DNA of 42,558 nt from an uncultured SAR116 cluster alpha proteobacterium (GCA_902630555.1 CACOVB010000006.1:1-42558), one strand, 5' to 3'. Positions 16,192-24,183 are shown, numbered from the stretch's first letter. Notes: a model not told the origin generated them from the sequence alone. Translations and numbers: made by a program.

Positions 16192-17793
16192 ATGTCTAAA
16201 ATTTCTTATGATGCAATTATAATTGGAGCAGGCTTTTCAGGTTTATATCAACTTTATAAGTTGAGAGATAAATTGAAACTAAACTGTAGAGTGTTAGAAA
16301 AAGGTTCTGGCATAGGTGGAACATGGTACTGGAACAGATACCCAGGTGCTAGATGTGACACTGAAAGCCACGCTTATACATATTTTTTTTCTGAAGAAAT
16401 TTTCAAAGAATGGGAATGGAGCGAACGCTATCCAGGCCATGCAGAAATTCGTAAATATTTAAACTACGTTTCAAACAAATATTCATTAAAAGATGATATT
16501 CAACTTGATACTGAAGTCATTTCAGCGACATTTGACGAAGAAAATAATTCATGGATTTTAAAAACAAAGAATGATGAACTATTCAAATGTAAATTTTTAA
16601 TAACGGCAGTTGGATGTATTTCAACAACAAACATACCAAACATAAAAGGTTTAAATAAGTTTAATGGGGATTACTACCATACTGGGAATTGGCCTAAAAA
16701 CAATGTAGATTTTTCTGGCAAACGAGTTGGACAAATCGGTACTGGGTCAACTGGAATTCAAGCTGCACCTGTAATTGCTGAAACGGCAAAACACCTGACA
16801 GTTTTTCAAAGAACTCCTAACTTTAGTGTGCCAGCCAGAAATAAACCTCTTTCAAAAGAATTCAAAGAGTATGTTAAAAATAATTATGATGAACTAAAGT
16901 CAATTGTAAAAGAAACACCTAATGGACATGCTTTTCGGATTAGTGAAAAACTTACTTTTGATGTTCCCCAAAAAGAAAGAGAAAAAAAATATGAAGAATA
17001 TTGGGAAAAAGGTGGACTTCAATTTAGAGGTGTTTTTAAAGATATAATTACAGACAAAAAGGCAAATGATTCTGCATCAATTTTTTTAAAAAAAAAAATT
17101 AGCCAAGTTGTTAAAAATAAAGAGTTTGCAAAAATATTAACAAACTTTGATCACCCATATGGATGCAAAAGACCTCCAATAGATACCAACTATTTTGAAA
17201 CCTACAATAAAGACAATGTTCATCTAGTTGATATTAAAAATGATCCTATAATTGAAATAGATAAAAAAGGCATTAAAACAAAAAATAATTACTTTAAATT
17301 AGATACAATTGTTTTTGCAACTGGTTATGATGCAATGACAGGTACACTTATAAATTTAAATATAACTGGCGAAAATAATTTAAATTTAAAAGATTATTGG
17401 AATGAAGGTCCAAAAACTTACCTTGGATTACAGATCCCTGGCTTCCCAAATATGTTTACGATTACTGGACCAGGAAGTCCTTCGGTATTAACAAATATGC
17501 CCACTGCAATTGAACAACATGTTGAATGGGTTACAGATTGTATATCATACATGATTGAAAATAATTTTAATAAAGTCTCTACTTCTGAAAAAAATTCACT
17601 TGAATGGGGAAAGCAAGTTAAAGAAGCTGCAGATAAAACATTACTCCCTACTGTTAAACATTCATGGTATTTGGGAGCTAATATTCCAAATAAGCCTCGA
17701 GTTTTTATGCCATATGCCGGTGGACTACCTACTTATACAAAAATTTGTGAAAATATAAAAAATAATAATTACGAGGGCTTTGCCTTTAGTTAA
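16192..17793 (+). CDS. Baeyer-Villiger flavin monooxygenase
   Basis: A 533-aa type I Baeyer-Villiger monooxygenase of the cyclohexanone/phenylacetone monooxygenase group. It has the FAD-binding GAGFSG motif near residue 12, GGTWYWNRYPGARCDTES, the family fingerprint FNGDYYHTGNWP (FxGxxxHxxxWP), and the NADP-binding GTGSTGIQAAP. Such enzymes insert oxygen next to a ketone carbonyl, making esters or lactones, in the cytoplasm. The gene stands alone on the plus strand. Its partner steps (alcohol dehydrogenase, esterase) are not adjacent, although a zinc alcohol dehydrogenase and an epoxide-hydrolase-like enzyme occur elsewhere in the window. It contains an in-frame run of 11 A near 17088, showing that long homopolymers are read correctly here. 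Confidence 0.93.
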   Translation: MSKISYDAIIIGAGFSGLYQLYKLRDKLKLNCRVLEKGSGIGGTWYWNRYPGARCDTESHAYTYFFSEEIFKEWEWSERYPGHAEIRKYLNYVSNKYSLKDDIQLDTEVISATFDEENNSWILKTKNDELFKCKFLITAVGCISTTNIPNIKGLNKFNGDYYHTGNWPKNNVDFSGKRVGQIGTGSTGIQAAPVIAETAKHLTVFQRTPNFSVPARNKPLSKEFKEYVKNNYDELKSIVKETPNGHAFRISEKLTFDVPQKEREKKYEEYWEKGGLQFRGVFKDIITDKKANDSASIFLKKKISQVVKNKEFAKILTNFDHPYGCKRPPIDTNYFETYNKDNVHLVDIKNDPIIEIDKKGIKTKNNYFKLDTIVFATGYDAMTGTLINLNITGENNLNLKDYWNEGPKTYLGLQIPGFPNMFTITGPGSPSVLTNMPTAIEQHVEWVTDCISYMIENNFNKVSTSEKNSLEWGKQVKEAADKTLLPTVKHSWYLGANIPNKPRVFMPYAGGLPTYTKICENIKNNNYEGFAFS

Positions 17794-17794
17794 T

Positions 17795-18268
17795 CTAATC
17801 ATTCGCTATATTATTGATTTCAGAAATTTTTTTCCTGAGGTTTGATATTCTATTTGACAACTCACCATCAACCTTTGAATCACCTTTTAAAGATGATAAT
17901 AATTCAGATACTTCATTTGCAAGTTGATTGATTTTTTCATTAGCATCCATTAACCGAACTTGAGTCTTCCTAATCAATGCACTTAAAACTACATCATTAT
18001 TCTTTAACTTCACAAAATAATCTTTTGGGATAATATTAGCTACAACTTTATGAGAATCTGCTCTTGCTGTAACTGTTCTTTTAGTACCTAAAAGCAAAGA
18101 ACTTTCTCCAAAAACTTCGCCTTTACCTAAGGTGTTTAGTTTAAACTGGTCTTTCGTTTCTATATTTACATATCCCTCTAAAATTAAATAAGCTTCTTCT
18201 GGGATGCTACCAATTTCATAAATAAGTTCACCAGGGTTCCAGATAATTGAATTGTTATTTCGTTGCAT
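17795..18268 (-). CDS. Stand-alone cyclic-nucleotide-binding domain protein with coiled coil
   Basis: The protein is a CNB domain (NPGELIYEIGSIPEEAYLILEGYV, then GKGEVFGESSLLLGTKRTVTARA) whose GE-x5/6-R-T segment matches the phosphate-binding cassette that holds cAMP or cGMP. No DNA-binding helix-turn-helix follows; instead a charged heptad-like helix of about 60 residues ends the protein. It may relay cAMP to a partner rather than regulate transcription. The track starts at TTG 18316, which would overlap the small membrane ORF by 37 nt; the ATG at 18268 (157 aa) is preferred, though its AGGA is about 14 nt away. It is the last gene of the pcaHG operon. A GAF-cyclase is encoded at 26.8-28.3 kb. 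Confidence 0.75.
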   Translation of the reverse strand: MQRNNNSIIWNPGELIYEIGSIPEEAYLILEGYVNIETKDQFKLNTLGKGEVFGESSLLLGTKRTVTARADSHKVVANIIPKDYFVKLKNNDVVLSALIRKTQVRLMDANEKINQLANEVSELLSSLKGDSKVDGELSNRISNLRKKISEINNIAND

Positions 18269-18279
18269 AAATTTTTTAA

Positions 18280-18450
18280 CTATCCTAATGGAGGCATCCA
18301 AAAAACATAACCCCAAAAGACAATATAACAGAAAAAAAGAAAATATGCGAAAAGGCCCATTGGCTTGTTATTTTTCGTTCTCTCGTTTTCTTCTAGAGTT
18401 TCCTTTATATAGGATTGATAATGTCGAATAATCAAATTTGATCTAGGCAT
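18280..18450 (-). CDS. Small single-span membrane protein (56 aa), not in the ORF track
   Basis: The frame reads MPRSNLIIRHYQSYIKETLE, a charged stretch ending in NNKPMG, then a strongly hydrophobic, aromatic-rich span (LFAYFLFFCYIVFWGYVFW) and a short MPPLG tail. It starts 14 nt after the pcaG stop and ends 11 nt before the preferred start of the CNB gene, filling the gap exactly as an operon member would. No Shine-Dalgarno site is visible, which is common in this window. I do not recognise a family. It may anchor or escort a neighbour at the inner membrane, but that is conjecture. Confidence 0.55.
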   Translation of the reverse strand: MPRSNLIIRHYQSYIKETLEENERTKNNKPMGLFAYFLFFCYIVFWGYVFWMPPLG

Positions 18451-18464
18451 ATTTTAATTATAAC

Positions 18465-19037
18465 TTAAAATTCAAAAAAAATCGTCTCTTTTTTCCCTTG
18501 AAGATGAATATCAAAAACAAAATTTTTTTTGTCCTCTGTGTAAGGAATTAAAGTTTTTAATCTATCTTGAATACTTAAATTTTTAAACATTACATCACTT
18601 TTAATCTCATTTTCATCAAAATACATTCTAGTAATTAATGGCCTATTCATACCCCTAGCTACAATCCAGAATAAAATATATGATGGAGAAATGGTGCCAT
18701 TTTCATTTATTTGATTACCAGGTCTAATTGTTTTGAGTTGATATTCTCCAGTTTTAAAATCAGTAACTCTCCTAGAAAATCCTTGATAATTAAAATATTT
18801 TCCATTTTCATCACATTGCCATGTTTCTATCATCGCATCAATTATTGGATCATTGTTTCCATCATATATTTTACCTTTAATATTTATTTCTTCATTTAAA
18901 GAGATGTTTTTAAAAGGTGTTGATCCTAATTCATCTTTAAAAATGTTAATTCCTGTAATACTTGGTGTGCAACCTATATGTAAAAAAGGGCCAGCTGTTT
19001 GAGATGGTGTGTCGATAAAATTTTTAATCTTAACCAT
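18465..19037 (-). CDS. pcaG: Protocatechuate 3,4-dioxygenase alpha subunit
   Basis: A 190-aa intradiol dioxygenase subunit. The start region TPSQTAGPFLHIGCTP is diagnostic of PcaG, and the body has the beta-sandwich pattern IKGKIYDGNNDPIIDAMIETWQCDENGKYF and later SYILFWIVARGMNRPLITRMYFD. The alpha subunit lacks the full iron ligand set and pairs with PcaH to shape the active site that opens protocatechuate to 3-carboxy-cis,cis-muconate. It follows pcaH after 4 nt. With PobA at the left of the window it forms the upper 4-hydroxybenzoate branch of the beta-ketoadipate pathway. Confidence 0.92.
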   Translation of the reverse strand: MVKIKNFIDTPSQTAGPFLHIGCTPSITGINIFKDELGSTPFKNISLNEEINIKGKIYDGNNDPIIDAMIETWQCDENGKYFNYQGFSRRVTDFKTGEYQLKTIRPGNQINENGTISPSYILFWIVARGMNRPLITRMYFDENEIKSDVMFKNLSIQDRLKTLIPYTEDKKNFVFDIHLQGKKETIFFEF

Positions 19038-19041
19038 GAAA

Positions 19042-19743
19042 TTATGACCCTTCTATTTTATTCTCAAAATATGTTTGCTGTTTGCCTCTTAAAATTATAT
19101 CAAATCTATAACCAAGTATTTTTTCCTTATCTGTTTTTGAAAGATCTAATTTCCCAACAAGTAATTTCCTAGCATTTATATCAGGTATAGAATTTACCAT
19201 TGGACAAGATTTTATTAATGGATCACCCTCAAAATACATTTGAGTAATTAATCTTTGAAGGAACATTGAACCAAACAAAGAGAAATGAATATGTTTTGGT
19301 CTCCATTCAATACCTCTATTTGGATATGGATAGGCCCCAGGTTCAATAGTTTTAAATATATAATAACCATCAGAAGAGGTTATAAACCTTCCACAGCCTC
19401 CAAAATTTTCATCTAACTTAGTATTGCTAGGGTCATTTTGATGTCTATATTTCCCTCCTGCATTAGCTTGCCATATTTCAATTAAAACATCTTTCAAGGG
19501 ATTTCCATTTTCATCTTTAACAAAACCATGAACAAAGATTTCTTGTCCTAGTGCTTTTTCACCATTTTTAGAAAAGTTTAAAATTAAATTATTATCATTT
19601 TCATTTAAAATATTTTTGTTAAACAATGGCCCAGTTATTTCAGAATTTGAAAAATTTATTAATAAAGGTTCATTTTCAGGTGACCTAACTATACTTGATT
19701 TATAGTCAGGAAATCTTCTAAGAGGTTGATGTTTTTTAATCAT
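19042..19743 (-). CDS. pcaH: Protocatechuate 3,4-dioxygenase beta subunit
   Basis: A 233-aa intradiol dioxygenase catalytic subunit. The four Fe(III) ligands are visible: Tyr99 (GGKYRHQND), Tyr138 (GAYPYPNR) and His151/His153 (WRPKHIHFSL). The segments VLIEIWQANAGG and LITQMYFEGDPL are standard for PcaH. It cleaves protocatechuate between the two hydroxylated carbons in the cytoplasm. It is followed by pcaG, a small membrane ORF and the CNB gene, and preceded by a DUF4149-like gene 7 nt upstream. No pcaB, pcaC, pcaD or pcaQ gene is adjacent, unlike most alphaproteobacterial pca operons. Confidence 0.95.
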   Translation of the reverse strand: MIKKHQPLRRFPDYKSSIVRSPENEPLLINFSNSEITGPLFNKNILNENDNNLILNFSKNGEKALGQEIFVHGFVKDENGNPLKDVLIEIWQANAGGKYRHQNDPSNTKLDENFGGCGRFITSSDGYYIFKTIEPGAYPYPNRGIEWRPKHIHFSLFGSMFLQRLITQMYFEGDPLIKSCPMVNSIPDINARKLLVGKLDLSKTDKEKILGYRFDIILRGKQQTYFENKIEGS

Positions 19744-19750
19744 ATTTATA

Positions 19751-20170
19751 TTAAAACATTATTATGTAACATAAAATTATAATACAAATCACTATTTGTA
19801 AAATATTGATTAATACTGAATACCTATGAAGTTTTTCAAATTTAACTTTAGACAAATTATCACTTTTATTTATTTCGTCTTTAGCTTTATTAATTAATGG
19901 AGTTAGATATTGTCTTGAAAAAAGAAACCCAACAAAAATCAAAACAAAACTTGAAATAATAATTAAATCATTCTCTAGATATGAAACTATTAAACCGATT
20001 AAACTAATAATTATGCCAAACAAATAATATTTAGGGAAAAAAGACCTTAAAAATAGGCTAGATTGTTTTTCATTTAAATTTTTAAAAATGCTTGGGGCAA
20101 CAACTATAGGAAAAAAAACCATAAAACCTAAAATCATTCCAAGAATTAATGTAATCAAATTTGTCTCCAA
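19751..20170 (-). CDS. DUF4149/TMEM205-like membrane protein
   Basis: A 139-aa integral membrane protein with four hydrophobic segments. The pattern GFMVFFPIVVAPSIFKNL followed by FLRSFFPKYYLFG resembles the DUF4149 (TMEM205-like) family, whose function is unknown. A basic loop with heptad-like residues (INKAKDEINKS) lies between spans three and four. It is the first gene of the minus-strand run leading to pcaHG, with only 7 nt before pcaH, so it is probably co-transcribed; whether it helps aromatic degradation is unknown. Confidence 0.65.
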   Translation of the reverse strand: METNLITLILGMILGFMVFFPIVVAPSIFKNLNEKQSSLFLRSFFPKYYLFGIIISLIGLIVSYLENDLIIISSFVLIFVGFLFSRQYLTPLINKAKDEINKSDNLSKVKFEKLHRYSVLINILQIVICIIILCYIIMF

Positions 20171-20217
20171 AAAAATACTTTAAATATTGAACATATTATT
20201 ATTTAATATCTTATATT

Positions 20218-20754
20218 ATGACTAAAAATTATGACGTCCAAGTTTTAATCGACGAATTAAAAATTAAAAATAGAATAAAAGATTTAAGTAGCGAAATAAA
20301 TCAATTTTATAAAAATACAAACAAACTTTTAGTAGTTGGTCTGTTAAGAGGTTCTTTTGTCTTTATAGCTGATTTAGCGAGAGAAATTAAAGTACCAGTA
20401 GAAATAGACTTTATGACAGTTTCTAGCTATGGAAACTCTATGGTAAGCTCTCATAATGTTCGCATATTGAGTGATTTAAATACAGATATAAAAAATACTG
20501 ACGTGCTTCTTGTAGAAGATATTATAGACACTGGACATACTCTCAACCAAGTAATTAAAATGCTTAATGAAAGAGAGCCAAAATCCTTAGAAGTTTGTTG
20601 CCTTTTAAATAAATCATCAAGACGAGAAACGGATATAAATGTTAACTGGGTAGGTTTTGACATACCTGACGAGTTTGTAGTTGGCTATGGAATTGATTAT
20701 GCGCAAAATAATAGAAATCTACCTTACATTGGTAAAGTAGTTCAAGCAAATTAA
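20218..20754 (+). CDS. hpt: Hypoxanthine phosphoribosyltransferase
   Basis: A 178-aa purine salvage enzyme with the PRPP-binding motif LLVEDIIDTGHTL, the upstream LLRGSFVFIADLAREI loop and DFMTVSSYG, all standard for Hpt. It converts hypoxanthine and guanine to IMP and GMP with PRPP in the cytoplasm. The C-terminal VGFDIPDEFVVGYGIDY matches the purine-binding loop of the family. Single gene; it overlaps cutA tail to tail by 4 nt. Confidence 0.95.
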   Translation: MTKNYDVQVLIDELKIKNRIKDLSSEINQFYKNTNKLLVVGLLRGSFVFIADLAREIKVPVEIDFMTVSSYGNSMVSSHNVRILSDLNTDIKNTDVLLVEDIIDTGHTLNQVIKMLNEREPKSLEVCCLLNKSSRRETDINVNWVGFDIPDEFVVGYGIDYAQNNRNLPYIGKVVQAN

Positions 20755-21077
20755 ATCAAGCTATTGTCAATCCATTTCAAGTATTCTTTATTTCCATTAT
20801 CAATGGGTATTTTTAAAATACATGGAACTTCATAAGAATGTTTTTCTAAAATTAGTTTTTTAAGTAAAGGATATTTACTTGAATTAGTTTTTAAAATTAA
20901 AAGAGTTTCATCATCATTTTGAAGTTTTTTGTTCCATTTATAAACAGATTTCATTTTGGGAAAAATATTACCACAAGCTGCAAGATTTTTTTCTACTGCT
21001 GAATTTGCTAAAGTAAGAGCTTCCTCTTCATTCTTAGTAGTAATGTAGGCAAGAAAAAAGTTTGTAGTTTTAGACAT
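20751..21077 (-). CDS. cutA: CutA-family divalent cation tolerance protein
   Basis: A 108-aa protein with the CutA1 pattern: TTKNEEEALTLANSAVEKNLAACGNIFP, the SVYKWNKKLQNDDE segment with the invariant aromatic, and KTNSSKYPLLKKLILEKHSYEVPCI. CutA forms a trimer of ferredoxin-like folds; a role in copper tolerance was proposed but is uncertain. It lies 1 nt downstream of the alcohol dehydrogenase gene, so they share a transcript. Confidence 0.93.
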   Translation of the reverse strand: MSKTTNFFLAYITTKNEEEALTLANSAVEKNLAACGNIFPKMKSVYKWNKKLQNDDETLLILKTNSSKYPLLKKLILEKHSYEVPCILKIPIDNGNKEYLKWIDNSLI

Positions 21078-21078
21078 C

Positions 21079-22209
21079 TTATTCCCATGGTTTTATAACT
21101 ACTTTAATTGCACCATCAATTCTTTCCCTTGCATATTTTAAAGCAGTTGGCAATTCATTCATTTTAAATGTGTGTGTATGTACAAGTTTAGCATTAAACC
21201 TTTTTTGTTTCATAAAAGCCATTGCTCTATGCGTTGCACTTTTACCTTCACCTCTTATGCCATACATATAAATATTATTTATTACCATGTAAGGAATATT
21301 AACTTTTATTGGATCATGGGGGAAAGCTGCCAAACAAATTTTTCCACCTCTATTAGTCATCATAATTGCATCATCTAAAGCTTTTTCTGTTCCAGCACAT
21401 TCAACAACATAATCTACACCTAAATTTCCAACTAAAGATTTAACCGAATCAACAATGTCATTTTCTTCTTTTACATTTAAAACAAAATCAGCTCCAAGTT
21501 TTTTTCCTATTTCAAGTCTATCGTTTCTTGTGCCAATTAATATAACTGGATCTGCACCAAGAGCTTTTGCTACCGCCACTCCTAACAAACCAATAGGACC
21601 AGGACCAATTACAACTAGACTTTCACCTGCTACTAAACCACCTAATTCAGTTAAACCATACATCGTCGTACCTGCGGTTACAACGAGTGTTGCTTCTTCA
21701 TCCGTCATATCATCAGGTACTTTGATTAGCGTATTGATATGATTAATTGCATATTGTTTAAATCCACCATCAGAAGTGAAACCATTTGCTCTATGACCTT
21801 TATTCTTTTTTCCATAATTCAGTCCATAATTATGACATGATGTATACATCCCCATTCTACATCTTTTACATTGTCCACATCCTGAATGTATTTCTACTGT
21901 AACTCTATCTCCAATTTGAAACTCGTCAACTGAAGGACCTAGTGCAACAACTGTACCCATATATTCATGACCTGGAGTAAACTCTTTATTAAAAGGCTTC
22001 TCTCCTTCAATCAATGCTGGAGGACCATAACTTATAACATCCAAATCTGTAGCACATATAGCAACTGCATCTATTTTTACCAAAACTTCTGAGTACCCAG
22101 GATTGGGTATCGCTTTTGTTTTTAATTCCAAGTCATTGGGACTTTTTAAAACCCAAGCTTTCATATCTTTTGGTAATGAATATTTTTTTGAAACTTTTAT
22201 ATCATCCAT
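21079..22209 (-). CDS. Zinc-dependent medium-chain alcohol dehydrogenase
   Basis: A 376-aa MDR-family dehydrogenase. Catalytic-zinc residues appear in ICATDLD and FTPGHEYMGTV (Cys, His, Glu), the structural-zinc cysteines in CGQCKRCRMGMYTSC, and the NAD(P) fold in VVIGPGPIGLLGVAVAKALG. It oxidises an alcohol or polyol. The branch (threonine/sorbitol dehydrogenase-like) does not reveal substrate. It is followed by cutA after 1 nt and preceded by a hairpin terminator, so it probably has its own promoter in the 118-nt gap. Confidence 0.9.
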   Translation of the reverse strand: MDDIKVSKKYSLPKDMKAWVLKSPNDLELKTKAIPNPGYSEVLVKIDAVAICATDLDVISYGPPALIEGEKPFNKEFTPGHEYMGTVVALGPSVDEFQIGDRVTVEIHSGCGQCKRCRMGMYTSCHNYGLNYGKKNKGHRANGFTSDGGFKQYAINHINTLIKVPDDMTDEEATLVVTAGTTMYGLTELGGLVAGESLVVIGPGPIGLLGVAVAKALGADPVILIGTRNDRLEIGKKLGADFVLNVKEENDIVDSVKSLVGNLGVDYVVECAGTEKALDDAIMMTNRGGKICLAAFPHDPIKVNIPYMVINNIYMYGIRGEGKSATHRAMAFMKQKRFNAKLVHTHTFKMNELPTALKYARERIDGAIKVVIKPWE

Positions 22210-22262
22210 ATTATCTAAATATTATATGAGTTTTAAAAACTTAAAAAGTTTTTTATAAAACA

Positions 22263-22285
22263 AGTGGACACATTAAGTGTCCACT
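22263..22285. terminator. Rho-independent-type hairpin between two minus-strand genes
   Basis: AGTGGACAC and GTGTCCACT form a perfect 9-bp, fairly GC-rich stem around ATTAA. On the minus strand it follows the DapA-like gene by about 42 nt and is followed by TGTTTTATAAAA. On the plus strand it is followed by ATAA and nine T, so that side is the better terminator. It probably ends the bactofilin-csaA-DapA-like transcript and may stop antisense reading too. Confidence 0.7.
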
Positions 22286-22327
22286 ATAATTTTTTTTTGG
22301 AGGATATCGTTATACTTTAACTTACGA

Positions 22328-23260
22328 CTATTTATTATTTTTGTTTAATAACTCTTTTTGTAAGTTTAAAATATTATCAATATGAAATTCTGCTTCATAT
22401 CTTTGAGCTTCATCAAATTCTTGAATATTACCTCTACATACATCTGTAGAAAATATTTCTTCAGCAACTCTTAACATTTTATAAAACTTAATTGATATAT
22501 CTATATGCTGATGCGCAAAAGAAATAGCTGGTAGAATTCTATAAAAAAGTTTTCTTGCCTCTTTTTCTTCGTTATTTATCATCAAATTATAAACAGAATT
22601 ATAAATTGTTTCCATGGTAGAAGGTATAAATCCATGAACGCCTCTTCTCATAGCCTCTATAAAACCAGTTGCAGCCCACCCTCCAGTAAGATGTAATTTA
22701 TTTTTTGTTAAATTTATAATATTTGAATATTTTTTTCCTGAGTTTACAACTTCTACTTTTAAGGATTTAAAATTTGAAACCTCATTAATAAGATTTTGAA
22801 TTATTGCATCTGAAAGACCATATCCATCCCAAGACAAATCTTGTATCATCAAATGAGATGGTCCAATTTCATTTATTTTTTTGTAAAAGGCTATCAAATC
22901 ACCTTCACTTAAATTGAGTGGAGCTTGAATTAAAACCCATTTAATTTTTTTTTGTCTTGCAAGATCAACTAAAGAATAAATTTCTTCTATTTTTTGTGAA
23001 CTACATCCAAAAATAATTGGAATTATATTTCTGCTTATATCTAATACAAATTCCATCATTTCTGCTTTTTCATTAAATGTTAAATTTTGAGTTTCACCTG
23101 CAACAGCTGACAAAAGCATACCAGCACAATTCGTGTCTATCGTATGTAAAACTAACTTTTCAAGACTTTTATAATCTATAGATTTATTATTTTTAAATGG
23201 TGTATGTAAACTAGGTATGATTCCATTTAAATCATTAATAGGAGAAAGTTTGGCATTCAT
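22328..23260 (-). CDS. DapA-superfamily aldolase/lyase lacking the catalytic tyrosines
   Basis: A 310-aa TIM-barrel protein of the dihydrodipicolinate synthase/N-acetylneuraminate lyase superfamily. The N-terminal GIIPSLHTPF and SAVAGETQNLT correspond to the family TPF and G-T-T-G-E regions, and Lys168 (SLKVEVVNSG) is at the Schiff-base position. However, the Y-N-x-P tyrosine is replaced (MIQDLSWDG) and the second tyrosine region reads IQAPLNLSEGD, so the usual proton relay is missing. It is therefore not DapA, and may cleave or condense a different 2-oxo acid, or be non-enzymatic. Its ATG overlaps the csaA stop (ATGA). Confidence 0.8.
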   Translation of the reverse strand: MNAKLSPINDLNGIIPSLHTPFKNNKSIDYKSLEKLVLHTIDTNCAGMLLSAVAGETQNLTFNEKAEMMEFVLDISRNIIPIIFGCSSQKIEEIYSLVDLARQKKIKWVLIQAPLNLSEGDLIAFYKKINEIGPSHLMIQDLSWDGYGLSDAIIQNLINEVSNFKSLKVEVVNSGKKYSNIINLTKNKLHLTGGWAATGFIEAMRRGVHGFIPSTMETIYNSVYNLMINNEEKEARKLFYRILPAISFAHQHIDISIKFYKMLRVAEEIFSTDVCRGNIQEFDEAQRYEAEFHIDNILNLQKELLNKNNK

Positions 23261-23586
23261 CCTATTTTTGTGCCATTTTCAACATTAGGATTTACTCCAA
23301 GCAATTTGACTTCTTTATCTGTAATTGCCCCTAAAATTAAGACTTCAGATAAAACGCCAGCAATATTTTTTTGTGGAAAATTAGTTACAGCTATAATTTT
23401 TCTATTTAATAATTCATTTTTTGAATAGTTTGTAATTTGAGCAGATGATTTTTTTATTCCATCTTTTTCTCCAAAATCTATATCTATTACATAAGCTGGC
23501 TTTCTTGCTTTTTTATTTTCTTTAACATCAACAATTGTTCCTACTTGAATATTAAATTTAATGAAATTTTCAAAATTAATTTCCAT
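23257..23586 (-). CDS. csaA: CsaA-type tRNA-binding domain protein
   Basis: A 109-aa single OB-fold protein of the CsaA/Trbp111 class: FIKFNIQVGTIVDVKENKKARKPAYVIDIDFG, then KKSSAQITNYS and the VTNFPQKNIAGVLSEVLILGA core. Members bind tRNA as dimers and have been reported to have chaperone or secretion-related activity in Bacillus. It directly follows the bactofilin gene with no spacer and overlaps the DapA-like gene by 4 nt, forming a three-gene operon with no clear shared theme. Confidence 0.93.
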   Translation of the reverse strand: MEINFENFIKFNIQVGTIVDVKENKKARKPAYVIDIDFGEKDGIKKSSAQITNYSKNELLNRKIIAVTNFPQKNIAGVLSEVLILGAITDKEVKLLGVNPNVENGTKIG

Positions 23587-23937
23587 TTAACTTTTTAAAA
23601 CTTTACTTTTTAAAGTCTTTTGATCAGACATCTTTACAACTTTTGATGAATTTAAATACCCACCTTCATCAATCTTTAAAGTTCTATAAAGCAAGTCACC
23701 TTCAACTTTCCCAGTCGACATGACATGTAATTTTTCCACAGATATATCAGCTTTAATTTGTCCTTCTACGATAATTTCTTGAGCCGTAATATTCCCAATA
23801 AAGAATGCATTTTCATTAATAATAAGTTTATCAATTTTTATTGTTCCTTTAAAAGTTCCACTCAAATTTAAATTACCTGATCCAAAGTAGTTTCCTTCAA
23901 AATTATCATCAAATCTAATTTTCGAATCATATTTCAT
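23587..23937 (-). CDS. Bactofilin (polymer-forming cytoskeletal protein)
   Basis: A 116-aa protein with the short right-handed beta-helix repeats of bactofilins: GSGNLNLSGTFKGTIKIDKLIINENA, then NITAQEIIVEGQIKADISVEKL and the VEGDLLYRTLKIDEGGYL turn. Bactofilins polymerise without nucleotide and organise cell shape or envelope sites. The length fits a minimal bactofilin; the N terminus is short, and there is no M23 peptidase partner next to it. First gene of the operon with csaA and the DapA-like gene. Confidence 0.9.
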   Translation of the reverse strand: MKYDSKIRFDDNFEGNYFGSGNLNLSGTFKGTIKIDKLIINENAFFIGNITAQEIIVEGQIKADISVEKLHVMSTGKVEGDLLYRTLKIDEGGYLNSSKVVKMSDQKTLKSKVLKS

Positions 23938-23990
23938 ATTTTTTCACTAATAATACCATTTACTTTATAATTTTATAAATCTAGATAAAG

Positions 23991-23999
23991 TGCTATAAT
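23991..23999 (+). promoter_or_regulatory. Extended -10 element (TGCTATAAT)
   Basis: TGCTATAAT is a perfect extended -10 box (TGnTATAAT). It ends 5 nt before the ATG at 24005, so transcription would begin at about that ATG, giving a leaderless message or a small RNA across 24005-24239. No good -35 box is evident, as is usual for extended -10 promoters. Confidence 0.45.
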
Positions 24000-24004
24000 A
24001 TATC

Positions 24005-24139
24005 ATGTTTATTACAATAATAAATAAATTAAAACTTTCTTTTTTTATTTTCCTAATAATATCAATAATTATATCGCTACCTATTGTTGCCAAAAATAAT
24101 CAGCTACTTCAAAATGTTTTATCTTTTTGTGGCTTTTAA
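24005..24139 (+). CDS. Possible 44-aa secreted or membrane peptide
   Basis: A short frame reading MFITIINKLKLSFFIFLIIS, more hydrophobic residues ending in LPIVAKNN, then QLLQNVLSFCGF. It looks like a signal peptide or membrane span with a short tail. It starts just past an extended -10 box and has no Shine-Dalgarno site, so it would be translated as a leaderless mRNA. The 302-nt gap (23938-24239) is long for this window and holds no other gene. I do not recognise a family; chance is a real alternative. Confidence 0.3.
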   Translation: MFITIINKLKLSFFIFLIISIIISLPIVAKNNQLLQNVLSFCGF

Positions 24140-24183
24140 AAATTCCTCTTTTTTAATCTAATAATTATATTTCAATTAATAAA

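Noticed and set aside
18269-18316. N-terminal extension of the CNB protein from TTG 18316
   Set aside because: It would overlap the 56-aa membrane ORF and adds hydrophobic residues not expected in a soluble CNB domain; the ATG at 18268 is simpler.
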